From contig CAJNBY010000001.1 in the NCBI GenBank assembly GCA_905221125.1, positions 1 to 64,000 of the forward strand: a DNA stretch of 64,000 nt, read 5' to 3'. The notes below the pieces were generated by a model. The model did not search any database, was not told the DNA's origin, and worked only from the letters and a program-made list of their open reading frames with translations. Each line of letters opens with the position of its first letter. The first letter of the stretch is position 1. The translations under genes were made by a program, and so were the position numbers. The DNA is from a bacterium (lineage in GTDB: Bacteria > Bacillota > Bacilli > Lactobacillales > Streptococcaceae). Positions 8,836 to 15,806 of the stretch are shown piece by piece.

Positions 8836-9190
8836 AGCTAACCTCTTCTAATAACTGGATGCTCAAGAAGTCCTTCACTTGAATCAATCGATATCCTTCA
8901 TAAGTCTTGAGGGATACTTCTCTTGATGAAATTTCTCTAACTTCGCCAATCAGAATTACTTTTTGAGTTTTTTGTTTGACTATAAAGCGACCCTTTAAAT
9001 TCCCAACATAAAGCTGAGAAAGTAACAATAATTTTTCTGTTCTGTTCAAGTCACTAGTTAGATCGACACGATATTTTTCTTCTCCTAGTGATGTGGTATG
9101 TTCAGATAAAAAGAAGCCCATCCACTTTTGCATACCTGAATCTTGATATTCTCGGGCAGACTGATAGGGCAAATAGGAACGATCAATCAT
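8828..9190 (-). CDS. YolD-like family protein
   Basis: A 120-aa protein with the YolD-like layout (MIDRSYLPYQSAREYQDSGM at the start, then a beta-rich domain). Members are usually encoded directly after Y-family polymerases of the UvrX/UmuC type and may modulate translesion synthesis. The ATG overlaps the original stop of the damaged uvrX frame as ATGA (9190-9187), which shows tight operon coupling. The gene itself looks intact although its partner polymerase is broken. The exact role is unknown. Confidence 0.7.
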   Translation of the reverse strand: MIDRSYLPYQSAREYQDSGMQKWMGFFLSEHTTSLGEEKYRVDLTSDLNRTEKLLLLSQLYVGNLKGRFIVKQKTQKVILIGEVREISSREVSLKTYEGYRLIQVKDFLSIQLLEEVSYE

Positions 9191-10593
9191 TTTAAACCAT
9201 CTAGTCCACCAGCAGAATGACCTCCGATTAGTTTACTTCTAACAATGCTTCTTGATGCTGACTCAAGGGCATTGGCTTTTAAAAGCGAAGTTGATTTCGG
9301 ATGCTGTCAATCGCTGATTGGATCCTTTCTTCTTTTTCTATTTTTTCAACATCATCAAATAAAGAAACTAGTCCAAACGATTCATCCACTAGACCTGAAT
9401 AGTTGACGGCAACGTTCCTTACGGCACCTGAACTGTATTTCTGATGAAATAACTGTAAAACCACATTAGTTAGCGTGTCCGTATGATTACTTGGTTCGAT
9501 CTTTTTTTGTGTGTTGATTGATTTTTTATTTTCCTGTTTGGAATAGCCTACATGAGTAGAGACAACAGTTGTTTTCTTACCTGCTCGTCTAAGACGAATA
9601 GCAACCTGCTCTGCCATCTCTCGAAGGACAATCTCGATATTCCGTTGCTTGACATAATCTCTCGGTAAAACTTGGGAGTTACCTAAACCTGTGCTCTTTG
9701 GTTTATATGGAGTGTTAACATTGCTTTCATCTACTCCATTTGCATAAAACCAGAGACGTAGCCCTACTACTCCTAAAGACTTTTTAAGTAAATCGGGATT
9801 ACTATTAACAAGTTCCTTAATAGAAAAGATTCCCAAGTCATTCAATCTCTTTTCCATACGATGACCAATCCCCCAAAAATCTGTCATGTTAGGAATTGCC
9901 CAAACCTTTCTTTCAACGTCTTCATAAGACCATTTAGCACGCATAGTGGGCATTTTCTTAGCTTCATTGTCTAGGGCTAGCTTAGCAAGCAAGGGATTAC
10001 TATTTGACATACCAACCGTTGAGTAAATACCTGTCTTTCGCCAAATATCTTTTTGTATCTTAGCAGAGATCATATCCAACTTATCTTTTCGGGATATGGT
10101 CTGATTACTAATAAAGTAGTTAAGAGAAGTTGTTAGGTCAATAAAGCCCTCATCAATCGAATAAGGATATATTTCATTAGGGCTACCATAATATTGGAAA
10201 ACTCGCTGTATTTCCATATTAACCTCAATGTACTTGTCCATTCGAGGTGGAACGATAAAGGTGGTCTTCGACCATTCCTCAATATAGCGTACAAAGTCTG
10301 GATCCGTTGGAAGTCCCTGCTTTTTTGCGTTATAGTAAGAAAATTTTCTGGTTTTGACATCAAAGGGTAAATCATAAGCCCGACCAACATTCTTTTTCCC
10401 CAAATACTTTCTTAAACATGGGTGATGATGCCAATATCAATCCAGCAGAATTATCCGCTCGACTCATCACACAGAGGGAGGTTTTAAGAGGATGAAGCCC
10501 TCGCTCCACACACTCAACGCTTGCATAGAAGGATTTCATATCAATAAAAGCAATATCACTGACAGGCTCTTTTGAATAGTCAATGATTCCCAT
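9187..10593 (-). pseudogene. Y-family DNA polymerase UvrX/UmuC-like, inactivated by two frameshifts
   Basis: The N-terminus (IAFIDMKSFYASVE, catalytic Asp) and downstream blocks (YSIDEGFIDLT; helix-hairpin-helix region WGIGHRMEKRL) identify an error-prone Y-family polymerase. Frame 1 runs off at a GGGG run (10398-10401 on the plus strand as CCCC): one G fewer would restore VFGKKNVGRAYDLP. The frame breaks again near 9282-9296. After it, a different frame reads TSLLKANALESASRS and then IVRSKLIGGHSAGGLDGLK, the usual tail of this family, and ends in a TGA overlapping the YolD start. Two independent lesions make a sequencing error less likely. The intact protein would be about 468 aa. It is third in the operon after the ImmA- and HdiR-like genes. 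Confidence 0.75.
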
Positions 10594-10596
10594 AAC

Positions 10597-11283
10597 CTAG
10601 TCCTCCAAAGGTATAAAGTTTCCGACAATTTTTCCGACAATCCGAGGATCATCGTCATAAGGAGCAAATTTGTCTTTGTATTTTTTATTGATGGAAACGA
10701 GGCGCAAGCCGTCTTCTTCCAAGTAGACACGCTTGATATAGGTCTGCTCATTCCAAACAACTGCATAAACTGCCCCATTATAATCAAAGCCCGTCTCACG
10801 GATCAGAGCAACGGAACCATTAGGATATTTGGGTTCCATAGAATCCCCTGATACCCAAGAGGCGAAATCATGCCCTAACTCCTCTTTATAGTAGACCGTA
10901 TCGTATTCTTTTTCTCCATAAATAGTAGCTCCAAGACCAGCAGACATTTCTTCATAGACCCGATATTCATAACGTGGTTCAACAATAGAGACCACCTTCT
11001 TATTCTGCTCTTCTGTAACTAAGTCACGAGCATAAGACACAACTTGTTCTTTCCCATTGGGTGAGAGAACATTATAGAGTCTGACAATCTCTATCTCAGT
11101 AAAATAACCTTTTTGGAAGTTCAAAAGTTTCTCTAATAATCCCACTTTCTCAGTAGAAGGTTCTTTGACTCCACGTTCCCAAGCAGAATAAGCTTGATAG
11201 CTAATTCCTAGCTTATCTGCAATATCTTTTTGTGTTAGTTTTAGCTCTTTCCTCCGACCTTTTAATTTTTCTGGTTGATACAT
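10597..11283 (-). CDS. HdiR/cI-like self-cleaving transcriptional repressor (XRE + S24 peptidase)
   Basis: A 228-aa protein. Residues 5-60 form an XRE helix-turn-helix (LTQKDIADKLGISYQAYSAWERG). Residues 105-225 form a LexA/cI S24 peptidase with Ser148 in GDSMEP, Lys184 in TYIKRVYL and a likely Ala115-Gly116 cleavage site (EEMSAGLG). Streptococci lack LexA, and HdiR-type proteins play a comparable damage-sensing role in lactococci. It lies 3 bp upstream of the polymerase gene and 8 bp downstream of the ImmA-like gene, so it probably represses its own operon and is relieved by DNA damage. The ATG follows GAGGTGA. The operator may be the palindrome at 12235-12252 (inference). Confidence 0.85.
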   Translation of the reverse strand: MYQPEKLKGRRKELKLTQKDIADKLGISYQAYSAWERGVKEPSTEKVGLLEKLLNFQKGYFTEIEIVRLYNVLSPNGKEQVVSYARDLVTEEQNKKVVSIVEPRYEYRVYEEMSAGLGATIYGEKEYDTVYYKEELGHDFASWVSGDSMEPKYPNGSVALIRETGFDYNGAVYAVVWNEQTYIKRVYLEEDGLRLVSINKKYKDKFAPYDDDPRIVGKIVGNFIPLED

Positions 11284-11291
11284 GATTCACC

Positions 11292-12098
11292 TCACATGAC
11301 TAATAATTCTAAATTTGCCTTTCTTCTAGCTTCTGTCTCTGATAGTTTGTTGCTATCCCACACATAGGCTAAAGATTTTCCCTTATTGTAAACAAGCCAC
11401 ACCTTGAATTTCTTTACTGCTCTAATCTCGTCCCACCTTGTCTGGTCAAGCAATTCTGGTAATTCTTGACTCGTCACAAAATTGGTTTGTTTCAATCTCT
11501 TTTTTAGCCGTGCTATAAGCGAGGGTTGATATTGATTGAACTCCTCGATCAATATTTCTTTCAGTTTATGAAAGCAATGGTGAAGGGAGACGTTTTGACC
11601 GTCAAGGTATTCATCTACTGTCTGTTTGATGGCTGATTCAGTATCCACTTTGTAAACTCTCAACAAGTCAATCAGTCGGAAATAAAGTGCCTGCTTTGAA
11701 ACTTCTAGATCCTCTTTGACCTTTTGAAAAGATTCACAAGCGTAATAAATCTTGGATAGTAACACTATATCAGGCATGAGTACAATAGCTGAAAATACAT
11801 TGGCTTCTCGCTCTAGAATCGATTCCTGATTATCCACTGACTCTGTAAAATAAGAGCCATCGTGCTTCAAAATGAAGTGCCCTAATTCATGACATAAAGT
11901 AAAGTGACGCTTAGTTACAGGATTGTCTTGCTCATAGGAAAAACTTGTTCCAAGTTCATCAATCACCGTCAAACCTTCAATCTTATGATTTGAAAAGTGA
12001 TGACTAATGACTTGAATGTTATTCTCATGAACACAATAGTCAAAATAATAGTGAAAGTGATAGTGATAGTGTAGAGTTGAAGTTTCTTCCTCTTTCAT
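11292..12098 (-). CDS. ImmA/IrrE-family zinc metallopeptidase
   Basis: The 268-aa frame contains HELGH (residues 70-74), the zinc-binding HExxH-type motif of COG2856 proteases, which cleave XRE-type repressors (ImmA on ImmR, IrrE on DdrO). Its neighbour is such a repressor. The N-terminus is unusually rich in His and Tyr (LHYHYHFHYYFDY). The ATG at 12098 has no Shine-Dalgarno sequence. Instead, an upstream frame starts at TTG 12163 behind AAAGGAGG, reads 22 codons and stops at a TGA overlapping this ATG. Three exact 8-bp repeats lie at the junction, and losing one unit would fuse the two frames into one protein of about 287 aa. This may therefore be a switched-off or coupled form of the gene. 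Confidence 0.75.
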   Translation of the reverse strand: MKEEETSTLHYHYHFHYYFDYCVHENNIQVISHHFSNHKIEGLTVIDELGTSFSYEQDNPVTKRHFTLCHELGHFILKHDGSYFTESVDNQESILEREANVFSAIVLMPDIVLLSKIYYACESFQKVKEDLEVSKQALYFRLIDLLRVYKVDTESAIKQTVDEYLDGQNVSLHHCFHKLKEILIEEFNQYQPSLIARLKKRLKQTNFVTSQELPELLDQTRWDEIRAVKKFKVWLVYNKGKSLAYVWDSNKLSETEARRKANLELLVM

Positions 12099-12163
12099 AA
12101 AGGAATAAAGGAATAAAGGACTTGTTTTGTTATTTCACTTACTCTTGAATACAATTCATCCAA
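12095..12163 (-). CDS. 22-codon upstream ORF, probable detached N-terminus of the ImmA-like protease
   Basis: A TTG start at 12163 is preceded by AAAGGAGG with 9-nt spacing. It translates as MDELYSRVSEITKQVLYSF then IPL and ends at TGA (12097-12095), overlapping the next ATG as ATGA. The helix-like sequence suits a protein N-terminus rather than a random leader. With one 8-bp repeat unit fewer the reading continues in frame into the protease after YSF. Confidence 0.6.
   Translation of the reverse strand: MDELYSRVSEITKQVLYSFIPL
12097..12120 (-). repeat. Tandem repeat, three exact copies of an 8-bp unit
   Basis: TCCTTTAT on the minus strand is repeated three times without a mismatch, inside a reading frame. 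Eight is not a multiple of three, so each gain or loss shifts the frame, as in phase-variable loci. Confidence 0.85.
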
Positions 12164-12221
12164 CGAACAGTACCTCCTTTAAGTAACAATTTATAGCAAC
12201 TAAACCAAATCGGTTGAGTTT

Positions 12222-12252
12222 ATTATACAAAAAAAGTGGACGATCGTCCACT
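12222..12252 (-). promoter_or_regulatory. Promoter of the ImmA-HdiR-UvrX operon overlapping an 18-bp palindrome
   Basis: A perfect palindrome AGTGGACGATCGTCCACT (12235-12252) is followed on the minus strand by seven T residues and then TATAAT (12227-12222). The palindrome includes TGGACG, which is exactly 17 bp from TATAAT and could act as the -35. The palindrome is thus placed to be the repressor operator. The stem plus T-run also fits a terminator for the three-gene operon upstream (12370-14030). Both roles are possible. Confidence 0.6.
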
Positions 12253-12369
12253 CTTCAACGCAAAAAAGTAATATAATATTTTAAAAATCATAACCTTAAT
12301 AGTCTATTATTGAAAAAACATTATTCCATGGATTTATTTACAATATTCATTAACTTTAGCTAGACTCCT

Positions 12370-13173
12370 TTATTTTTTTAACAAGTCGTAAAAGTCTTTG
12401 GCCTCGAGTTCATCTCTAGTCATTAAATCAATACCTCTTAATAAAACAACAGAACTTATTATAGAACTTCTAGTTGCAAGCGTTACAATTTTAACATCAA
12501 GATTAATAACATCGGAGCTAGTTTTAAACACATTGTTACACTCTTCTAAATATTGAATTTTATGATTAGCTTGAATTCCTTTTTTTTTCAATTTTCCTGT
12601 TGCAGTATTGATATCAACTCTGAGATGGTAGAAAAAAGTAGATAACCCAAATTTACACTCATAGATATATAGTGACTTATCTCTATTATTCTTATACACT
12701 ACATCACATTTTGACTTAGAAAAATTTTTATTTCCAAATAGCTCCTTCCGCTTATACTTTATTAAAGGTTCATAAACAACTTTTCCAAATCTACCCGAAG
12801 TTCTTCTCCATTGCATTGTGATATACTCAAGATAATAACTATATATCATACAATAGTCTTGAGCAGATATCAAACTATTATTAAATAAATTTAGAAGTAA
12901 TCCCTTCAATTTATAAAAACTGTATTTATTAACTGAATTATTATAAATGACTTCTTGTTCTTCTTTAAGATCTTCAATTCGAGCCTCTATAACTGATTGA
13001 GTTTCATTATTATTTCTATTTGAATCAAAAAAACTATTAATAATTCTATAACAGGAATAGTCTGAAATAGCCCACTTATATAATTCTAATACAATATTAT
13101 GTACATGTGTTGGCGCAATTCTTCGATTAGAATTAAATCTGATATGCTTTAGTTTATATTTCTGAGCTGTCAT
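12370..13173 (-). CDS. Hypothetical protein with a PD-(D/E)xK nuclease-like signature, third gene of an unknown operon
   Basis: A 267-aa protein starting at ATG 13173 (GGGAGACAATTG upstream); the frame is open 22 codons further upstream but without a ribosome binding site. I do not recognise the family. The first half is helical. Residues 150-180 hold a basic patch, then KCDVV (Asp157) and YIYECKFG (Glu172, Lys174), the spacing and strand pattern of a D...ExK nuclease core. A further basic helix (TGKLKKKGIQANHK) follows. It overlaps the preceding gene by 20 bp and is AT-rich. The operon context with a SecB-like protein suggests an effector or toxin, which is inference. Confidence 0.6.
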   Translation of the reverse strand: MTAQKYKLKHIRFNSNRRIAPTHVHNIVLELYKWAISDYSCYRIINSFFDSNRNNNETQSVIEARIEDLKEEQEVIYNNSVNKYSFYKLKGLLLNLFNNSLISAQDYCMIYSYYLEYITMQWRRTSGRFGKVVYEPLIKYKRKELFGNKNFSKSKCDVVYKNNRDKSLYIYECKFGLSTFFYHLRVDINTATGKLKKKGIQANHKIQYLEECNNVFKTSSDVINLDVKIVTLATRSSIISSVVLLRGIDLMTRDELEAKDFYDLLKK

Positions 13174-13561
13174 CAATTGTCTCCCAAAATCTATATGGAA
13201 TCTCAAGAGATGAGAATTTTGTTTGTGAAAACAACTCATTAAATCTATATCTGATATAAGGTTCTACGGTTTCAAACAATGCAAAGTTATATTCCCTATC
13301 CTTGATATTAAAGTTTTCAACTGAACTAGTGAATTCTATTTGATGCGATAATTTAAATAAATTTTCCTCTTCATCAGCAATCCTTAGTAGGAATGAAACA
13401 ACTGCTCTGAAATTTCCTTGGTCATCATGTTCAAATTCTTTAACTGTTATACCAACCTTAATTTCAACCTCACTATTTGGTAAAAGTTTTTCATCTAATC
13501 TATTTAAATTGAATACTAATTCTGTTGGATAAATTGAATCTATCGACTTGATTACCTTCAT
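13154..13561 (-). CDS. SecB-like chaperone-fold protein, second gene of an unknown operon
   Basis: A 135-aa protein. The pattern is that of SecB: YPTELVFNL near the start, alternating beta strands (VEIKVGITVKEFE, FRAVVSFLLRIADEEE, NLFKLSHQIEFTSS), then a helix of the LFPYIR type (ALFETVEPYIRYRFNELFS) and a proline-containing end (LEIPYRFW). SecB-like proteins outside proteobacteria often work as the chaperone of toxin-antitoxin-chaperone modules. The ATG has AGAAGGAGAT upstream and lies 62 bp inside the preceding gene. The fold call is from pattern only and needs a profile search. Confidence 0.55.
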   Translation of the reverse strand: MKVIKSIDSIYPTELVFNLNRLDEKLLPNSEVEIKVGITVKEFEHDDQGNFRAVVSFLLRIADEEENLFKLSHQIEFTSSVENFNIKDREYNFALFETVEPYIRYRFNELFSQTKFSSLEIPYRFWETIDDSSEI

Positions 13562-14030
13562 TATTATCTCCTTCTGGTAGTGTTACTACAATATTATCTA
13601 ATTCGAATTTATGATCATCATTTTTCGAAAAGTTTGTTTCAAATTGAATATAAATATCTTTTAATTTATTCTGTAATTTATCATTATTACTGTGTAAAAT
13701 ATTAATAGAGTTTTCTACATCACTATTATGCTTTAAGAAAGTAGTTTCCTTTGATAATACACCGCTATAAAAATTTAAAAATTTCATTAAATCATTTGAA
13801 TATTTTTTTTGTAATAACTTATCCGAACTAATCTTATCTAAAATAGATACTTTAATACTTTCAGATATAATGTTAGAATAAAAAAATTTGAGCTCTTCAT
13901 CATCGTCTACTCTTCTTTCGAGTTCAGAACGATAGTTCTTAAAATTTTCTCGATAGGTAGAAATACTACGTTTTACTGACTCATACTGTTTCTCATCATA
14001 TACTATGGTATTTAAAAACATAAATTTCAC
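13500..14030 (-). CDS. Hypothetical helical protein, first gene of an unknown operon
   Basis: A 176-aa protein, mostly charged helices (residues 12-140, for example YESVKRSISTYRENFKNYR) with a disordered C-terminal 40 residues (LPEGDNNEGNQVDRFNLSN). No family is recognised. The ATG follows a near-perfect AGGAGGTGA ribosome binding site, and the operon promoter lies directly upstream. Its last 62 bases overlap the next gene. In a toxin-antitoxin-chaperone reading it could be the antitoxin with a flexible tail recognised by the chaperone, but this is speculative. Confidence 0.55.
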   Translation of the reverse strand: MKFMFLNTIVYDEKQYESVKRSISTYRENFKNYRSELERRVDDDEELKFFYSNIISESIKVSILDKISSDKLLQKKYSNDLMKFLNFYSGVLSKETTFLKHNSDVENSINILHSNNDKLQNKLKDIYIQFETNFSKNDDHKFELDNIVVTLPEGDNNEGNQVDRFNLSNRISIQFK

Positions 14031-14045
14031 CTCCTAAACTAATTT

Positions 14046-14074
14046 ATTATATAATATTTTCAAAAAAATAACAA
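14046..14074 (-). promoter_or_regulatory. Sigma-A promoter of the three-gene unknown operon
   Basis: A -35 TTGTTA (14074-14069) and a perfect -10 TATAAT (14051-14046) are spaced by 17 bp, just upstream of the AGGAGGTGA ribosome binding site. Confidence 0.75.
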
Positions 14075-14126
14075 GTACTACATTACGCAATTATAAGTCT
14101 GAATAAATTGGGTAACTTCTCAAAGT

Positions 14127-14341
14127 AACTTCCACTTGCCCAACCAAAGTGGAAATTAATCTGAAACGCTTTCAGATGAGGGGATTTTGTGCGCTCTTTT
14201 TTTCTATTTATTTTGGCTACAAAAGCGATGAAATCAAGCATTAGTAAAACCAGTGGAACTTACCCTGACACGGATTTCCACTGGTTTTTAGGATTTTTAT
14301 CAGACTAACTTCCACTTGGATTAGCAGTGGAACTTAGTTTG
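14127..14341. repeat. Cluster of four inverted repeats, three of the AACTTCCACTT family
   Basis: Stems seen: AACTTCCACTT with AAGTGGAA (14127-14154); ATCTGAAA/TTTCAGAT (14159-14177); AACCAGTGGAA/TTCCACTGGTT, 11 bp (14248-14286); TAACTTCCACT/AGTGGAACTTA with one mismatch (14306-14335). The stretch from 14075 to 14470 holds no plausible gene. Such hairpin-dense DNA could be a single-strand origin, a regulator-binding region or a recombination boundary. Confidence 0.6.
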
Positions 14342-14473
14342 GGAATTTACCATTTAAAACATTTTTTGTGGACTTCCACGCATTTCGGACTTTCGCACTT
14401 TTCCGAGTAGTAAAGTGAACTGGCTTCGCCAAAGAGTGTAAAAGAACCCAATGGGGATGATAATGACTACCTA

Positions 14474-14502
14474 TTGAGGTTAGCTGGGAAAGAGAGTATA
14501 AT
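14474..14502 (+). promoter_or_regulatory. Sigma-A promoter at the start of the element remnant
   Basis: TTGAGG (14474-14479), a 17-bp spacer and TATAAT (14497-14502) point rightward. The predicted transcript reaches a strong terminator about 100 nt later and then the remnant genes. Confidence 0.6.
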
Positions 14503-14606
14503 TCATGCAATGCACCTTGCTAAACGTTGCCACCGTGAAGGAGGAATCTTTCAAACAAATAACTTTTCTTTACTGCTGTCTATCTTTATTAGATATACCT
14601 ACTCTC

Positions 14607-14652
14607 AAGCTACTAAGTTCTTTCCTTTTTTCACTTAGTAGCTTTTTACTTT
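14607..14652 (+). terminator. Strong hairpin terminator or attenuator ahead of the remnant genes
   Basis: A 12-bp perfect stem (AAGCTACTAAGT at 14607-14618 with 14633-14644), a 14-nt loop and a following U-rich tract. Lying between a promoter and the first gene, it may act as an attenuator for a leader transcript of about 140 nt. Confidence 0.7.
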
Positions 14653-14671
14653 TACAATAAAGGAGAATGAT

Positions 14672-14908
14672 ATGACAAACTTTTTTCGCACTACAATGTA
14701 AACGACTCTATGATAACTATGAATTCACCTATGGTATGTTTAGTAAGTCTGATAAACTACAGGCCAAACTCTATGCTCAGGATCAAATAGATCTACTCAA
14801 GATGCTCGTAGGAATGGCTATGCTCATGGTGGTATTCAATTCTATAGTCGCATGTATAAACGCAAAATTTTTAATCACTATTACTCAAGAGAGAAGCAAC
14901 TAGCTTAA
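14672..14908 (+). pseudogene. Frameshifted small gene of a mobile-element remnant
   Basis: An ATG at 14672 with AAGGAGAA upstream reads only MTNFFRTTM before a stop. The neighbouring frames read on as ALQCKRLYDNYEFTYGMFSK through LYAQDQIDLLK and then, after another shift, RNGYAHGGIQFYSRMYKRK to a stop at 14908. Two frameshifts (near the T6 run at about 14681 and near 14802) would restore a protein of about 79 aa. The family is not recognised. Position and spacing match the small genes that precede replication genes in streptococcal mobile elements. Confidence 0.5.
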
Positions 14909-14942
14909 CTCTTTTTATTTTACACTCAGAAAGGAAAATAAT

Positions 14943-15239
14943 ATGAACTCAGAAACACTTAAAATGAAACCAGAATTTATTGGCCCTGCTTACTATGAAC
15001 GTTTAGGAAATGCTCCTAAATTTATTTTTGGAAAAGAAGGAAAATACCCACATCACATTCTAAACGGCGCAGAGCACGGTGCCTTTCATGTCATTATACC
15101 AGCCTCTACAACGGTCTTCCCAGAAGATGCTCTAGTTGAAGCAGTTAACCCTATTTTCCTATCAGATACATCGCTTAATGGAAATTCTGTCGCACCTGCT
15201 CTCAATGTTTTTGCTGAGAAGCTAGTACGCAAGAAATAA
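14943..15239 (+). CDS. Hypothetical mobile-element protein, 98 aa
   Basis: A complete 98-aa reading frame ([20 protein letters not shown] at the start) with an AAAGGAAAA ribosome binding site. No transmembrane segment or known motif was found. It sits between a frameshifted gene and an in-frame deletion fusion that ends in integrase sequence, so it is a surviving gene of an otherwise deleted integrative element. The role is unknown. Confidence 0.6.
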   Translation: MNSETLKMKPEFIGPAYYERLGNAPKFIFGKEGKYPHHILNGAEHGAFHVIIPASTTVFPEDALVEAVNPIFLSDTSLNGNSVAPALNVFAEKLVRKK

Positions 15240-15260
15240 CAAAATAAAGGAGAAAATAAA

Positions 15261-15401
15261 ATGGCTAAAACTGGATTAAACTATGGAATCTATGAAGCTC
15301 TAACACATAGTGACACAATTACAACTAAGACTTATGTCAATACTTCAAATGTGGTTCCTATGGCAGTCGGTGAATTTGCCTTAAAGTCTCTAAAACAATA
15401 A
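15261..15401 (+). pseudogene. Deletion fusion: element gene start joined in frame to a tyrosine-integrase C-terminus
   Basis: Forty-six codons behind AAAGGAGAAA. The first 11 residues (MAKTGLNYGIY) look like the start of an unrelated small protein. The rest (EALTHSDTITTKTYVNTSNV and on) matches the last 35 residues of the integrase encoded at 25150-26367, including its catalytic His and Tyr. A large internal deletion of an older element joined the two in frame. Confidence 0.8.
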
Positions 15402-15451
15402 GGTGAAAATAAGGTAAACTTTGAGGTGAACTTTTTCAAAAAACATTAAAA

Positions 15452-15482
15452 AAGCACCCATGAGGTAAACTCTTGAGTGCTT
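15452..15482 (-). terminator. Terminator at the integrase end of the old element
   Basis: A stem AAGCACTCAAGAG/CTCATGGGTGCTT (with G-U pairs) is followed on the minus strand by T residues. It corresponds in position to the hairpin at 26423-26450 next to the present rpsI and would once have terminated rpsI transcription. Confidence 0.55.
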
Positions 15483-15507
15483 TGAAACGTTGATATAATC
15501 GTATTGA

Positions 15508-15557
15508 TTAACGTTTTGAGAATTGTGATGCTTTACGAGCTTTCTTAAGACCTGGTT
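15508..15557. repeat. Left attachment site (copy of the rpsI 3' end)
   Basis: TTAACGTTTTGAGAA (15508-15522), then 8 differing bases, then a 27-bp block beginning CTTTACGAGC (15531-15557). Both blocks are identical to 26477-26491 and 26500-26526 in rpsI. The differing 8 bases are synonymous for Ala-Ser-Gln-Phe, so this is a displaced rpsI tail. Confidence 0.85.
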
Positions 15558-15663
15558 GGAAAAACTATTATTTGAATAAGTTTTAATATCCCTTCAAAAT
15601 CAACGTTTTCCCTCTTTTTCAGAAAACACTTTTTCATCTAATTTGAATAAATTTTATTTAAAT

Positions 15664-15724
15664 GGTGTGAATTTTACCTTAAAAATACACGAATTGAGCT
15701 AGAATTTACCGAAAAGTTCACACC
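15664..15724. repeat. Arm-type integrase sites, left end
   Basis: GGTGTGAA at 15664-15671 and its complement TTCACACC at 15717-15724 repeat the motif found three to four times beside the integrase gene. They are probably arm binding sites for the integrase. Confidence 0.55.
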
Positions 15725-15765
15725 ATATAAAATTTATATATATCCTAACAAAAACATAGAAAAGA

Positions 15766-15782
15766 GAGCAAACCGCTCTCTC
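15766..15782 (-). terminator. Terminator of the choline-binding protein gene
   Basis: GAGAGC pairs with GCTCTC around a 5-nt loop, and U residues follow in both directions. It lies 25 bp beyond the stop codon. Confidence 0.6.
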
Positions 15783-15806
15783 TTTTTATTATTACGATTT
15801 AATCTT

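Noticed and set aside
10133-10390. Short frames overlapping the damaged polymerase and the repressor (also 10536-10799)
   Set aside because: They are other-frame shadows of conserved coding sequence. The polymerase and repressor frames carry the recognisable motifs.
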